Assembly (NCBI GenBank): GCA_023159155.1
Contig: JAJNNX010000034.1
Coordinates: 434,001-498,000 of the forward strand
Length of the DNA: 64,000 nt
Direction: 5' to 3'
Source of the DNA: Ustulina deusta
Taxonomy: Eukaryota; Ascomycota; Sordariomycetes; Xylariales; Xylariaceae
The notes beneath the pieces are model-generated. The model ran no database searches, was not told the DNA's origin, and saw nothing but the letters and a program-made list of their open reading frames with translations. Shown here in pieces: positions 1-11,908 of this stretch; position 1 is the stretch's first letter, and each line of letters starts with the position of its first letter. Made by a program: the position numbers and the translations under genes.

Positions 1-714
1 CTGCATGATTCTTGCAAATTTGACTTGTTGACTGCGCTATTTGAAGAAGACCGAAGGACTATTAAAACTTGCGCAGTTGTACACCTAATCGATGTTTTAT
101 ACCAAACATAAGAACTACTCAAGTGGATTGCACCAGTTTGACGGAGTTGGAATATAACAACATGATGAATTGGTCTCCGTTTCCATGGAAGTTAATAGAA
201 CATGATGGAAGCTGGCAGCGACCCATTTCTATGGTGGCGATATTGCTGGAATGTGCGAGCAGCAGCGAACTTGCCACGTAGGCGCAAGATCATTGCAATC
301 AGCGTAGCGATGGACGATATGTTCGACTTCGGCTTCGACTTCTTTGACGGCAGCAGCGCCAATCTAGAGTGCCGAACTCTTGAGTTCGCAAACTTCAATT
401 ATGCAAAGGCGCATTCCATTAGTGAACAAGACCAGCTGCCAAGTAGCGAACCGCTGGAGCAAATCCATTATGACTTTCGGTGGAAAGTCTCCCAGCGTGA
501 TAACATTAGAGCCCGACAAGTGTGTTCGGGGTCCAGCTTGATGTTCGCGTACCACCAAGCGAGCACTGGAAGGGGGTATTCCACCACCCCCAGCCATCTC
601 AGCAACCTCGTGACTAGACGCACCTACAAAGCTGCTATATCACCTATATCGCCCCCCTGTATCCCTGTGTTGCCGGAAGTTCCCTTGTCTATCAAAATTC
701 TTGAATCGGACTAA
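1..714 (+). other. Left-edge sequence with two unassigned open frames
   Basis: The frame starting at base 1 is open to a TAA at 115-117 and could be the tail of a gene lying outside the window. A separate open frame runs from an ATG at 202 to 714 (170 codons). I recognise no domain in either. The second frame ends immediately beside the palindromic element at 717, so this stretch may be the former upstream region of the F-box gene that now begins at 2038. Coding status is uncertain. Confidence 0.2.
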
Positions 715-716
715 TA

Positions 717-2036
717 AGCAAAACCCCTGGATCACGACCACCCCCCCTCACGACCACCCCTCGACCCACTATATACCTAACTAGTAAACTGCCAATAAAT
801 AAGTGGGTAAAATAGCTAAAAATAAACACTAAGCAGATTTATATATATATATAAATAAATAAACTATAAAAAATAAAAAGAAATTTAATAAATATATATT
901 ATATTAATAAACTTATAAATAGTAAAAGATTTAAAAAATAATATCTATATTTAAAAGCTTGAAAAATAAAGTGGAGAAAAATTCTAAAAATAGTAGCTAA
1001 TAAATTTATTATAGTTTATATATATAATAAGCTATAATAAAAAAATAAAAATACGTTTCTTATTTATTTTTTAAATAAACTAAATTTAAATATAAAATAA
1101 ATAAATATTTTATTTATACTAACATTTTTATATATAAAATACTAGTAAATTTGTTAACACAGTATTTTAAAAAAAAATTTCTAGCTACTTTAAGCTTAAA
1201 TTATATAATATATATAAAGTAATATATTTTAACTAATTTTATTTTAAATAAAGCTAATTATAATATTTCTTAATATATAAACTATTTATTTTTAACTATT
1301 TTATTTAACTAGTTATAATAATTTTCTAGTAATTTTCTAGAGTTTTTATAGGGTAAAATTATATATATTTTACTTAATGTGTCGCACTGTGTAAAATTAC
1401 TAATAATTTTACCCCTGTAAAATATATAAAAATTTAAACTAATTAATTAATAATTAATTAAATAAAATATATATAAATAAATAGTTTATATATTAATAAA
1501 TATTATAATTAGCTTTATTTAAAATAAAATTAACTAAAATATATTACCTTATATATATATTATAATTTAAACTTAAAGTAGTTAGATTTTTTTTTCTTTA
1601 AATACCGTGTTAGCAAATTTACTAGTATTTTATATATAAAAATGTTAATATAAATAAAATATATATATAATTTTTTATTTAAATTTAATTTATTTAAAAG
1701 ATAAATAAGAAACGTATTTTTATTTTTTTATTATAGCTTATTATATATATAAACTATAATAAATTTATTAGCTACTATTTTTAGAATTTTTCTCCACTTT
1801 TATTTTTCAAGCTTTTAAATATAAATATTATTTTTTTAATATTCTTTCATTTATAAGTTTATTAACTTAATATATATATAATATATTTTTTTAATTTTTT
1901 TATACTTTCTTTAAATAAAAAAAAGCCTAATAATACTTACCTGCTATTTTTAGCTATTTTACCCACTTATTTATTAGCGATTTACTAATTAGGTATATAG
2001 TGGGTCGAGGGGTGGTCGTGATCCGGAGGTTTTGCT
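717..2036. mobile_element. AT-rich full-length palindromic (fold-back/MITE-like) element, TA target duplication
   Basis: Both ends carry the same inverted terminus: AGCAAAACC at 717 and GGTTTTGCT ending at 2036, each followed inward by GATCACGACCACCCCTCGACC-type sequence and then a TATATACCTAA block. The inverted match does not stop at the ends. The interior (for example 1000-1060 against 1700-1770, and 1253-1292 against 1475-1513) is also an inverted copy, so the whole 1.3 kb is one long palindrome centred near 1383. TA dinucleotides flank it at 715-716 and 2037-2038, as expected for Tc1/mariner-pogo type insertion. The interior is almost pure A+T, consistent with repeat-induced point mutation (RIP), while the tips keep GC. 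The left tip has an extra partial copy of the CACGACCACC block. No transposase frame is present, so it would be non-autonomous. Confidence 0.8.
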
Positions 2037-2037
2037 T

Positions 2038-2755
2038 ATGATACTCACCGTACCAGACGAGATTCTCGTAAAAATTCTAAATATACTGTGGCACCTTCGC
2101 TGCTTACCTGGGTGCACTACGAAAAGCGGTATCTTATCTTGTCGACTTGTCTGCAAAAGGCTATCTCGTGTTGGGGAAGATGTCGTCTTCGTCCCAAGAC
2201 AATTGGTTACAAGGGCAGGTGCGTGGTCATTCCCAAGGCAATGGTCTCCAAAGAGGCGATTCTCAAGGAGGTAGCACCCAAGACGATGATGCCCGAGATG
2301 GTGCTTGTCGTGATCTGGGGGCTGAGGAGGATGCCCTACTAGCAGATCCGCCAGCATGGCTTAAGCCAATTCATCCGAGATGGCGACGCAATTATTTACG
2401 GATACACATACGAAGTGGTATCGATAGCAATGATCTACCGGAGAATTTTGCTGATTATGGAGATTACGAACGTGCGAAACTTGCGATTCACACCCTATTA
2501 GCTAATCCACCACCGTGGCTCAAAAAGATCTATAGATGGAGCCGTCAGGAGTATCTAGAGATACATAACGATCCACCACCATGGCTCCAAAGGATCCCAA
2601 AGGAACACAGATTTGAATATTTATGGATACACAGAGAATCTTCTATTATTGCTGAGGATAATGACCTCTCATTGGAACCTGCTCTAGATAATTTAAGTGT
2701 CGATTCGATTGATGCACTTCTAGCTAATCGCGATCAGATGCCAATGTATCTTTAA
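2038..2755 (+). CDS. Small F-box protein with PPPWL repeats
   Basis: The first exon (2038-2218) encodes an N-terminal F-box-like segment: VPDEILVKIL, then LSCRLVCKRLSRVGEDV. F-box proteins recruit substrates to SCF ubiquitin ligases. An intron 2219-2267 (GTGCGT...CTCAAG; 2270 is an equally possible acceptor) brings it into frame with a second exon to 2755, giving about 222 residues. Exon 2 carries three imperfect repeats, each starting (L)LA/ND-PPxWL and ending YLxIH (DPPAWLKPI, NPPPWLKKI, DPPPWLQRI), which I do not recognise as a named repeat. The A of the ATG is the A of the TA flank of the palindromic element, so the element separates the coding region from any original promoter. The intron is inferred from frame continuity only; a frameshift is the alternative. 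Confidence 0.5.
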
Positions 2756-2998
2756 GCCATCAAACCATCTTAGTGTATAATCGACTACCGGGTTAACCTT
2801 GGCAGCCATATTGGCCCGTATTTTATTACGCATGGTTGTGATCTTGGCAAGATAATATAACAGCTCGTCGCTAATTCCGATTAACCGCGCCGGCTTGATT
2901 TTGACATCGGCCACCCAGTTTTCAGTTATTAGGCGCTCTGTCTGTATACCAGGATAGCGGATGAGCTCATCTACTAAAACCCGGTATTCAAAGAACAC
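2720..2998 (-). pseudogene. C-terminal fragment resembling a fungal-specific transcription factor
   Basis: A 92-codon frame contains a segment reading GISDELLYYLAKITTMRNKI, which resembles the middle homology region of Zn2Cys6 transcription factors (fungal-specific TF domain). There is no Zn2Cys6 DNA-binding cluster, and the frame is far shorter than the family. Its end overlaps the end of the convergent F-box/PPWL gene by about 35 bases. It is most likely a relic of a degraded regulator; an unrelated chance match cannot be excluded. Confidence 0.35.
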
Positions 2999-3049
2999 GA
3001 TAACAAAGATAGCGAAAGAATTATCTAGCGGTAGATCCTCTTTGATCGT

Positions 3050-6000
3050 CTATAGTTTTGAGTCTCGCTCCTCGAATTCACTCAGATTATGAACTGGCTG
3101 AGCTCCCGCTGTAGCCGCCAACCTGGCTTTGTAATCTCGTACACTCGTTATCAAAATAGGATGGGTTCCATTCGAGATCGGCGGCGTTTCTTCCTCTCTC
3201 TTAACATCAGCCTCCTCGGTTTTGGAGCTAACACCCTGGGCAATTAGTTGTACTACTAACTTGGCCCGGGTTGGTGATGTCGGGTCTATGAAGGTCTGGT
3301 AGAAGTTAATCATTTCACTTTTGGTAAGCTTTTCTACTTGATTAGCATCCTGCTGAGCTAGTGATGTTGTTAGTCTATACTTTCGTTATATATGATGAGT
3401 GGTCGTAAGGACATACCAGCTTCGAAATCATAGTACTCGTTCGATATTTGTTCCCAATGCCGCTCAGTCTCCTGGTCCAAGTTCTTCAACTTTTCCAGAC
3501 GCTTAACCACAACGCTCCTCTTGTGGCTTTCGAAACTCGCGTCAGTCATTTCTCGTATAGCAGTAGCTTGTGCTTGGAGGAACAAGTCGATGCGAGACTC
3601 GAGATACTCTGATGTCCTCTCACTTTGGATGATGAAACGGAAACCATATGTAGTCGCTGAGCCTCGGAGACCGCTGGATACTATGTATCCCAGCTGTTCC
3701 TTGGTTCTCAATTGATCAAATGCTGGCTCGTGGAGAATCTGATCCAATAATTGTGTTTTGGCTCGTACCGAGCGATCCCCCTTATCGCCGATATAGAGAT
3801 AGTACTCGAGACAATGGTTCACGTTTGCCGGGTCTTTGAGCGTCTTCCTGTATAGGTAGTTGGATCCTGGGGGGAATGCGAGGGAGCGCATGATGGGCCA
3901 TTCTTCCTTCGGCAAGACGCGGGGTTTCAGGATAGATTCTATCATATCCGTTAACTTCAGAGAGTCCTCCTTGTATAAATTGCCATGAACATGGGCCTCG
4001 ATATGCAGTTGTGATATAATCTGCTTGTGGAAGGACTGTACATCCTCTGTCGTGATAGCTGGCAATTCGACTGAGAGTTGCTCCACGACGTATTCGTGCT
4101 CGGAGGTCAACCATGATACGTAATCGCCAATCTGCATAAAGGGCTGCTGCAGCTCGTAATTCTTATAGGCGCGTGATAGGCGTTCCTTGACGATCTCAAA
4201 CCGGTAATCCTTGACGACGAGATCGCGCATGGTGATGAGCACTTGTTCAAGTAGGACTGCTAATTTGTCGTTGTATCCTGAGACCACCACAAACAAACCA
4301 CGAGAGTCGAGTGTGATGCCGTACTGTAACCCCGCCAATTTCGCGTCGTATGAGTACTCTTCGAGTGCGTCCTGGACCAAATCTGTGAAGAGCTCTGTTT
4401 TGACAGAATTCTTGGCTGATGCGAAAGCAATGGGGTTCTTCATGCTAACGATAAGGCTAGCTTTCGGGACCCAGAAAGTGTCATCTTTCTTCCACCAGGT
4501 TCTCGCAATATGATCATTTCGGATAACGCGAGGTGCTGTCGCGGGCCTTTCCACTTCTTTCTTCTCAACCTCAAGTTTAGTCGGAATGAACTGATTCTTG
4601 TGCGGCAAGCGTAAAGCAGATAGCTGGTCGCCGGGAGGTGTGTCCAAAGCCTTCGAAAGTTCGGCTAGGAATTCTTGGGGTATGCTCTCTGATTTGTATT
4701 CAGTGCCGTACCATTTCTCTTTCTTCTCCCAATCTCCCGGGAAGTCTCGAGACACAATGGTTATCCTCATATTGTCAGGACGTAGAAGGTTAACCCCTTT
4801 CTTGATCATAGCGGGGTCGAACTTTCTTAGGCGGCTTTGCCCACTAAGAAGCCACTCTCTCGGTAAGGGCTTTTGCATCACTGAAGATATCTTGCTGGTG
4901 AAGCGACTTACTGGTGTCTTCTGCTTAAATTTAAATTCAACATCGGCCATCTCTTTTTGCTCATTAAATATCCACTCCTGTGGAGATGTCTGGCGGAGTA
5001 ATGAGACGTATTGGAAAAATACTTTGACTACCTCCTTATAGTTTATCAGTCCCTATACGTAGTGTTAGATGTGTAACATTTACAAGTGATGCTTGGTTGT
5101 AAGAGTGATCTTGCCTCTTTGGTTAGGCGCACTTGGCATTCGAAGACACCTGGTGTGCCTGGGCAGATGTTAAATGCCTCAGCACTTAATGAATTCGCCC
5201 ATCCCTTCGATTTGATATACGCCATAATGCTCCCTGGGCCCTCATGACCGATCAAATGGCTGATATATCGACTTGGCTGACTTTCATAAAGCTTCTCCTC
5301 ATCCATGAATGGGAAGTAGAGATTAAGCTCTCTGGAGTCCATAACTGGTTTTGCAAAACATTGCATTGCGAGGTTGTCTTTATTGAAAGGTACCTCATCT
5401 TCCCAGCGGTTCTGTTGCAGATTCTTGTTCGGTACATTTGAAAATAGGTCGGCAACCCATGACTCTAGCGCGTCTAGTGGTTCCCTTCCTAGTACACAAA
5501 GCTTCATTCTATTTGCAGAATAATGCTTCTCATAAAACTCAATGAACTTTTGTCTCACATCGATACCCTCAGCCTCCGGAATGGTCTTGAGGACCTCTAA
5601 ATTGCCAGTTGAAAAATGACAATACGGGTGTTTGGGGTTGGATAGCGATTTCTCTAGATGGTGTAGGCGCCATTGATCACTCTGTAAGTTCTTTTTGTTT
5701 TCAGAGTCGACTGCTCGGAGCTCACGATCCAGCGTCGACGGAAGGAAGAGGGGTTCAATGAAGAATTGCGCAAATCGGTCTAGACCACCATGCAAGGGCG
5801 ATAGATTTGTTTCCGAGGCTTCTTCGCCATTAGTCGGCTTGGCCGATATATCGAAGTAATAATTGGTCGAAGTAGCACCAGTGTAGGCGTTAGAGCTGCC
5901 AGAATACGAGGAAAGATAGACGTTGTAAGCGTTCTCTTCGGGATATTTCTTGGTGCCCATGAATAGAAGCTACGTAGCAACTAGTTAACCCCACTGAATT

Positions 6001-6278
6001 GCAAGAGTTGGTTAGGGTAATCCACGTACATGTTCAACGGCATGTGCCATGCCTGGCATAATATCCTCATCACTGAAGTTCCCGACATTGACATCCAAAG
6101 CCGCGCTGGCTTTGTCGGTTTCTGGATCGTGAACGAGAAGCGCTTCGAGGCCGTTGCGCAGCCGAATGACACGGTACTGCCTATCATCGAGCGAAGGAGT
6201 CTCCAGTTGATCGGCCACCCACTCGACAGGCTCAAGGCAAGGCTCCAAGCCCACTCGGCGCGGAGGTGTGGGACTCAT
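3050..6278 (-). CDS. M16A zinc metallopeptidase, insulysin/Ste23-like
   Basis: Four exons join to about 1015 residues, the normal insulysin length: 6278-6030, 5969-5115, 5052-3417 and 3357-3050. The inverted zinc motif HxxEH is present as HAVEH at the end of exon 1, followed after the intron by LLFMGTKKYPEENAY. The third ligand glutamate lies in ELRAVDSENKKN. Exon 2 ends in the HEGPGSIMAYIKSKGWAN block, exon 3 has the EGLINYKEVVKVFFQY block, and exon 4 has the conserved DLSEFEE-like tail ending DSKL. Insulysins degrade short peptides in the cytosol and, in yeast, Ste23 helps mature a-factor pheromone. Introns are 60, 62 and 59 bp; the second (5053-5114) uses a GC donor. The usual HFCEH reads HAVEH here, but all catalytic residues are retained. 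The start is the first ATG (MSPTPPRR) after an upstream in-frame TTG. Confidence 0.92.
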
Positions 6279-9200
6279 AATGGACAATCGGCTGTACCCA
6301 AGACAAGGAACAGGTCTGATAGCGTAAGGTATGCTAAGAAGGCAACGCCTGGGGAGCGAGATGGCATAAAACCACTACTGGGGCAGTGACGAACAAAGCT
6401 GACTGGAATGGCTTGCTTTATACTAGCACTGCCTTCAGCCTCTCGTAGCCGCAAATGGACGGAAGAGTCACCTGGGTAATGGAAGAAATGGCTTTCCAGC
6501 AGATCTGATCTCGTCCAACCGGTTTGCACAGGTCGAAGAGATATGGTGGATCTTGAATTCTACCTCAACCTCGTAATGACTTATCTAACTGGCACGTATC
6601 TTACTCTCTTTCTTAGTACATCACATGTACAAAGGTGGGGGCGGATGTGATATCCCAATAGAAAGAACCCCATGTTGAAAGCGTCATTTGCTGATCACCG
6701 CTATCCTCTGCCTGCGCCGATTTTTTTCTATAGACACTGCAGCCAACGGTGTCATTAATTCTGTTCACTTGGCACGAATTGGGCCGCAGCCTCCAGGGTG
6801 TCGTCAAGGGATCTTTTGCAGAGTCTTGCCAGCAACCTGCATAGCATATAGATGTCCATCATGTGGGGGAAGAAAACCCAGCACGTATTCTTCTGCGGCT
6901 GACAATGGAAACACAGACTGCTGCCTACCCCGACCCTGAGAGCAGCCTTTTCAACATTCGGAGTGGGCAAGATTCGTGGAGAATATCGGCTTCTTTACGA
7001 GGATATGCCCTAGATAACAATACCTAATGTTGAACCGAAAGAGGCTGGGTCCCGCAACAACGAGTATAGGCACGTGAGCGGCATGGAATGTATTTAGAAA
7101 ACAGATTCCTCAATTAACCCTGCGATGTATGGCTCTAGGAGGCGTGGTTTGCCTTACTGAGGGACAGCCCCCACGCTAATATAAATCAGATCAAATCATT
7201 TTAACGTACTCATCAAATAATAAGGCTTATGAGGAGCACCGGACTCTCGAATACTTGGCCGAAGCCTCAGTCAAGATGAAATGTTGGATGGCTGCCTAGA
7301 CGATACCTAGGTATTATCATTCAGTGGTTCATCAGCTCTAATTCCCTACACCGGCGGCTGGACAAGCAGCGTTGCAATATTCAATATCACATGGCCCATC
7401 TGCATCACAGTCATAGTCAAAATGTGACTTCTACCTGGATCCAGTCTCTGTGAATCTTTGATTTCACGTACACTAGAAGTGATATATGTAGAAACTGGGA
7501 TTTTGCCATATAAAAATTCCCTGCCAGTACAGCCGAGCCAACAATTATCATTCTGCGCACCTGTACATCGTCCCCACAAAGCGGTACGCTAAAGGAAGCC
7601 CAGCTCTGTTCGGGACTACTAGACACACACAGTATTCTGGGAACTCCTGCCTTTCACAAAAAGGTACATTAGGGACCTATTGGTTTACAATCACAGTATC
7701 ATCTTTATTGTCTCATGGATTGGCTGACATGCGGGGTTATTACAAGGGTTGACTACCCATGCTTAAGGCTGCCCTTCATGTTGAGAACTTTTGTGCTTTA
7801 GTGTACATGAACCTGCAGATGAAAGGAGAAGGCCGCCACTAGTTTCGACCCTGCGGAAAATCTAGAGTTTTAGGCATACTTGCTGCAGCACAACATACTT
7901 AGGTATCCAAAGCCTTAGAGTATGCGTTGGTTGTAGTCCTGTTAATGGCTACAAAGAGAAGGTATCACTGGCATGCATCGCGTGATAAAGCAACGTTTGC
8001 ATACCCCTACCCTAGGAATGACTGCACATTCTGCTTAAGCTGGAGGTCCAATCTTAAATACCGAAAAAGAGGTATGCCTTTTTTTCAGCCCGTGTTTGAG
8101 TCATGATATCCATGGTTGCTAGGCTTGGCATAGCAGATCAAACTCTCGCATTATTGTTAATGAAGTAATGCAACGAGGATACGTCCACCATAGACTGAGC
8201 ACCAACTGTATACTATGTAAACCCTCTCTATGAGCCCCACAGCCCATGTAAGACTCGACTCCATATCAGAAGGGTAAAGCATCACTTTTTCTCTCATCTT
8301 GGCCCGCGATTCCTCGCGAAAGCTATAACCGTTGTTTACTGATATGGATCTCACCATTGGTGCCAATAACATGGCTATCGACTCTTGGAGTGGTCGGTCG
8401 ATAGCCGGGTCACTATCCCTCATGTAGGCCTCCAAGTGTACGCTTTGTCAGGAGAGAGGGCACGTCCTAATCGAGCCGCGTTTCCATTCCATAGGGAAAG
8501 AGATTGCGAGCAGGTGTTGGATAGGATTGCGTTACGTTACATAGCACCTAGTCACACCGACCCTGCATTGCCCGAGTGAATCAGGGGTAGAGGGCTTCTC
8601 GCCCCAGGAAGCTGATGAGAGTTCTACTGTACTAGTCTATATCACAAGGGATTTTAGATGTAGGTACCTCGATGGCTGCTGGGGTATTGAAGATATCTCG
8701 CGATGTGGAATGCCGAGTGTATATAGCTTTGTAGATGGTGGTAAGTTCTCTGACTGGACAAAATAATTATGCTGCTAGTTGGCTTCTACTAACAAAGTCG
8801 TGGTGCGCTAAGCAAAACCCTGCTATTCTTGAGGCTAATGAATTAACTCTCTCGAATTAAACCGCCGCTAAAACCCCAAAGCACCCAGGGTAAGCTGTAG
8901 GTTATTAGCAGCCGGTCATTCCGCCCAGTGAAGTGAACAGGATTATAATGAGCCCGTCTAATGAGTCACTGTGGTTCGTCCCCGCTGCGGTGTTGTCCAA
9001 CAGTCACGGACTTTCATAAGCATGCTGCCGGTAGCGAGGCGCGATCTCTGTTATCTAAGGTGGCCCCATTAGTTGATAGGCCTCGGTGTACCAAGCATTA
9101 AGTACATCACTGCGACTTACCGAATCAGGCTGAGGCTTATTCTACCAACCGTAACTTCTGTCCAATCATTCTCTTACACTCCATCAGAAGACGAAACCAA

Positions 9201-9588
9201 CAAATTCTTCGACAAACGACCCCCTCCCGATGCAGCAGCCGATAAATTATCTCGAATCAAGCTGCATAGAAAAAACCCTACAACACCAAACCCCCCCACA
9301 GGTCCCTGCATGAAGCTATTGATGATTCCCTCCTTCAGCGACTAGTCCGAGCGTTACTGCATCGCACGCCCTCAAATCTTCTACTACCATCGATGCAGCT
9401 GCCTAAGAAAATACTTGCGTGGAAATAGCGCGACGTGGCCTGGTATAGCTGTGGCGTGGTGCTGAGATGACGACTGTCGTAGCATCGCAAAGACCGTACT
9501 ATAGTATCGCAACGGCAGGCCTGGTAGTGCGCGATGCCCTTTAGAATAGACACGTGGTACGCAAACAGGTAGGTCATCCCTTGGTACT
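6279..9588. other. Long intergenic stretch without a supported gene
   Basis: This 3.3 kb lies between the divergently placed upstream side of the peptidase gene and the 3' end of the C2H2 gene. Open frames are all short (under about 120 codons), overlap in several frames and show no recognisable domain. I see no RNA gene or repeat. The part next to 6279 should contain the peptidase promoter. Confidence 0.5.
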
Positions 9589-10690
9589 CTATACACCTCG
9601 TCGGCGGTGCTTGCCGGGGACCTCGACGTCTGGGTGACAAACACGATAGTGTCTTATAAGCGCGTCTGCTCGACCAAACAGCTTCTCTTCCGTACAGATG
9701 TTACATCGCTTCTTCTGTTTCTTGGCGTTATGTATCGTGTCCTCGTGTCTTGTGAGATCGTAGGGCCGCGAGAAGATGGTATTGCATGGCTTGCCTGTGC
9801 TCGGGTTGATTCTGTCACACCGGTGCGTCCCAGCCTGAGTGTTGGTCACGCTGTTGGCCGCTTGCCCCATTATGCTCGAGTTCCGAAGGCGATTCAGTGT
9901 GCTGGCTTGTCTGTGTCCTTCTCGTTTGTGCTTCTTAAGGAGCGCCGGCGTTTCGAAGCGAAGTGTACAGCCGTGGTAAGTACACGTATGCGTGCCGCCA
10001 TCGGCAGCTGTCCGGTCCGGCCTCTGTACGGGACCGCCTCTGTACGGGACCGCCGGTGCTGCCACCATCTGTGTTGCTTGTTTCTGCTGAACTCATGCGT
10101 GAAAATGTTGACGCAGACGGCGTCAGTGGTTGCTGGCGTGGCTGTTGCTGTGCTTGCTGCCGAGCCATGAATTGATATTGATGTGGAAGCTGAATATTGG
10201 TGGGCATCGAGAAGTCGAAGCCATTCTGCACCGGCGTTGTAGACATCGATTGAAATGGTGAGGCAGATTGCTGCGATGTCGCCCGACTCATATCTCCGCT
10301 CGCAGGGCGCTGGCTCATGCCATACGTGTTGGTCTCCTGTGGAAATAGAGGAAAGTTGGAGTCCGCGCCTGGGTGGTCGTTGAATTCCAAGACTGCGTCT
10401 TTCGGAGAAATTGTGGCTGGTGTGCCCATGTCAGAACTCCCCAGCAAAAGCGGCAGAGATAGAATTAGAATGCCTGGTATTTTAGATGTATTCTTTAGTT
10501 GAGCCTCGAGCTCATCGACGCGCTTTGAAAGCTGAGTATCTCTGAATCTGCCTTTGTGCTTCTCGTAATTATCGGTCACAGCCTTTAAATTATAGGTTGG
10601 TAGCGACTAGGCGTCTAAGATCCTATCAATAAGGCCGATGTGCAAGTTATCGACTTTATCCTTCACATCCCGAATATCTTGGATATCCCC
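9589..10690 (-). pseudogene. Rpn4-like C2H2 zinc-finger gene, frameshifted
   Basis: The 3' part (to 9589) encodes three C2H2-type units: CTYHGC...HKREGH, CDRINPSTGKPC...RHEDTIH and CNIC...RHYRVCH, ending DVEVPGKHRRRG. This arrangement matches the C-terminal fingers of ascomycete Rpn4-like proteins, which activate proteasome genes. The 5' part (from about 10582) encodes NYEKHKGRF...LSKRVDELEAQ, then a Ser/Gln/Pro-rich linker. The two parts are in different frames. A perfect 16-bp tandem duplication at 10021-10052 lies at the switch, and reading with a single copy makes them continuous. Further upstream in the same frame a coiled-coil-like stretch (VKDKVDNLHIGLIDRIL) is followed by a TAG at about 10600. 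No ATG start was found for the full gene. A working gene with an unusual exon structure is possible but less likely. Confidence 0.65.
10021..10052. repeat. Perfect 16-bp tandem duplication inside coding sequence
   Basis: Two identical copies of CCTCTGTACGGGACCG lie head to tail. The unit length is not a multiple of three, so the second copy shifts the reading frame of the C2H2 gene just before its first zinc finger. Confidence 0.9.
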
Positions 10691-11908
10691 CCCATCTTTT
10701 CAACAACTCCGAGGCGCTATTCAAATGCCGCAACCAGTACCCGAAATCTAGTGGCTATGAAACATAAACGCAGCAACGTCTCGATAACACCTTCTCCTTG
10801 TAACAATTGACAGGCTACAGCCAATGCATAATGATGTAGATGAGACCCAATTGTAAAGAGGAGTGTTGGCTTCGTGTTTGGGTACGTCGTGAGAGGGTGA
10901 TTGGGTGGAAACTGTGGTTGGGGGCCGAAAGCCCAGCCCGATTCGGTGAGGTGCAGCCAAGGCTCGGTGTACCAAAGCCTATCAACTAGTAGGACCCCTT
11001 AAATAACAGTGTCGTAGTATCACCTCGTCGCCAACTCATCTAAGCGAGGCGAAGATGACAGGGCTATCGCGAAACTGGAGGGCATCGTTGTAACCTGCTG
11101 TACGGCCATCGAGGCGATAATACGAATTCAGCATGTATTAACTCGGGCTTTCCCTTATCAAGCTTATGCAGGTTTTGATGCCTTGCACCGGATAGTGTAC
11201 GAATATGTATCGTATACTCCGAGGAAAACTTTGTATGTATTAGTTCAATAGTACTTCCGCGTAGACTGAATTCACTAATTATAATCTATGAACGGAAGGG
11301 ACATTGGTGACATGACGATCACCGGCGGATTAGGCCGAGAATGCTTACTGCTATAGAAAGAGATTGCGCACGTCTCGTCACAGGCAACATGATTACGACG
11401 AGTCTGTGACTGTTGGACGGCACTGCAGCGGAGGGCAAAACTCAGTAGGTTCTGTACCTGCTACGCTGCTGGGCTTTGGACGCAGGCATGCTGGGTCCTG
11501 CGTCGACGCAAGATGTCACTCTTCACGGGGTTATCCATTGGGCTAGCCAAACAGTGTTGCTTTTACATCTAATAACCATCCTTGGAGGAACCCCCACGTC
11601 GGGCATCCGGGTGAGTATCCAGTCGCTGATATTATCGGCATTTTTCAGGTCAAATCTAGCGATGTAGACTCTGTACTGGTTCCGAAGAAAGCCGCTGCAC
11701 TGTAACCAAGGTTTCACCATAGGAATATGACAGCGAGCCGATCCAGTCTTATGTGTACTTTACTAACTGTGCAGACTGATCTAGGTGCTTGAAAGAAAAC
11801 GGGAATAAGGGGCTGTGAGTGTTGGAAGGGCTGGAGACACCACACCACACCGCACAACACCACACAACACCGAGCAGAGTTTGTTCCATTCCATTACAAT
11901 TAATAGTC
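10691..11908. other. Intergenic, no supported gene
   Basis: There are only short overlapping open frames without domain signals. A CA-rich low-complexity run (repeated CACCACACCAC/ACAACACC) at 11837-11873 sits just upstream of the zinc-finger/ATP-grasp-like gene. Confidence 0.45.

Noticed and set aside
8808..8822. TAAGCAAAACC word identical to the palindromic element tip
   Set aside because: The match ends after about 12 bases and no second tip follows, so it is probably chance.
6600..9330. Several 60-90 codon frames upstream of the peptidase gene
   Set aside because: They overlap in all frames, lack ATG starts or domains and fit random expectation.
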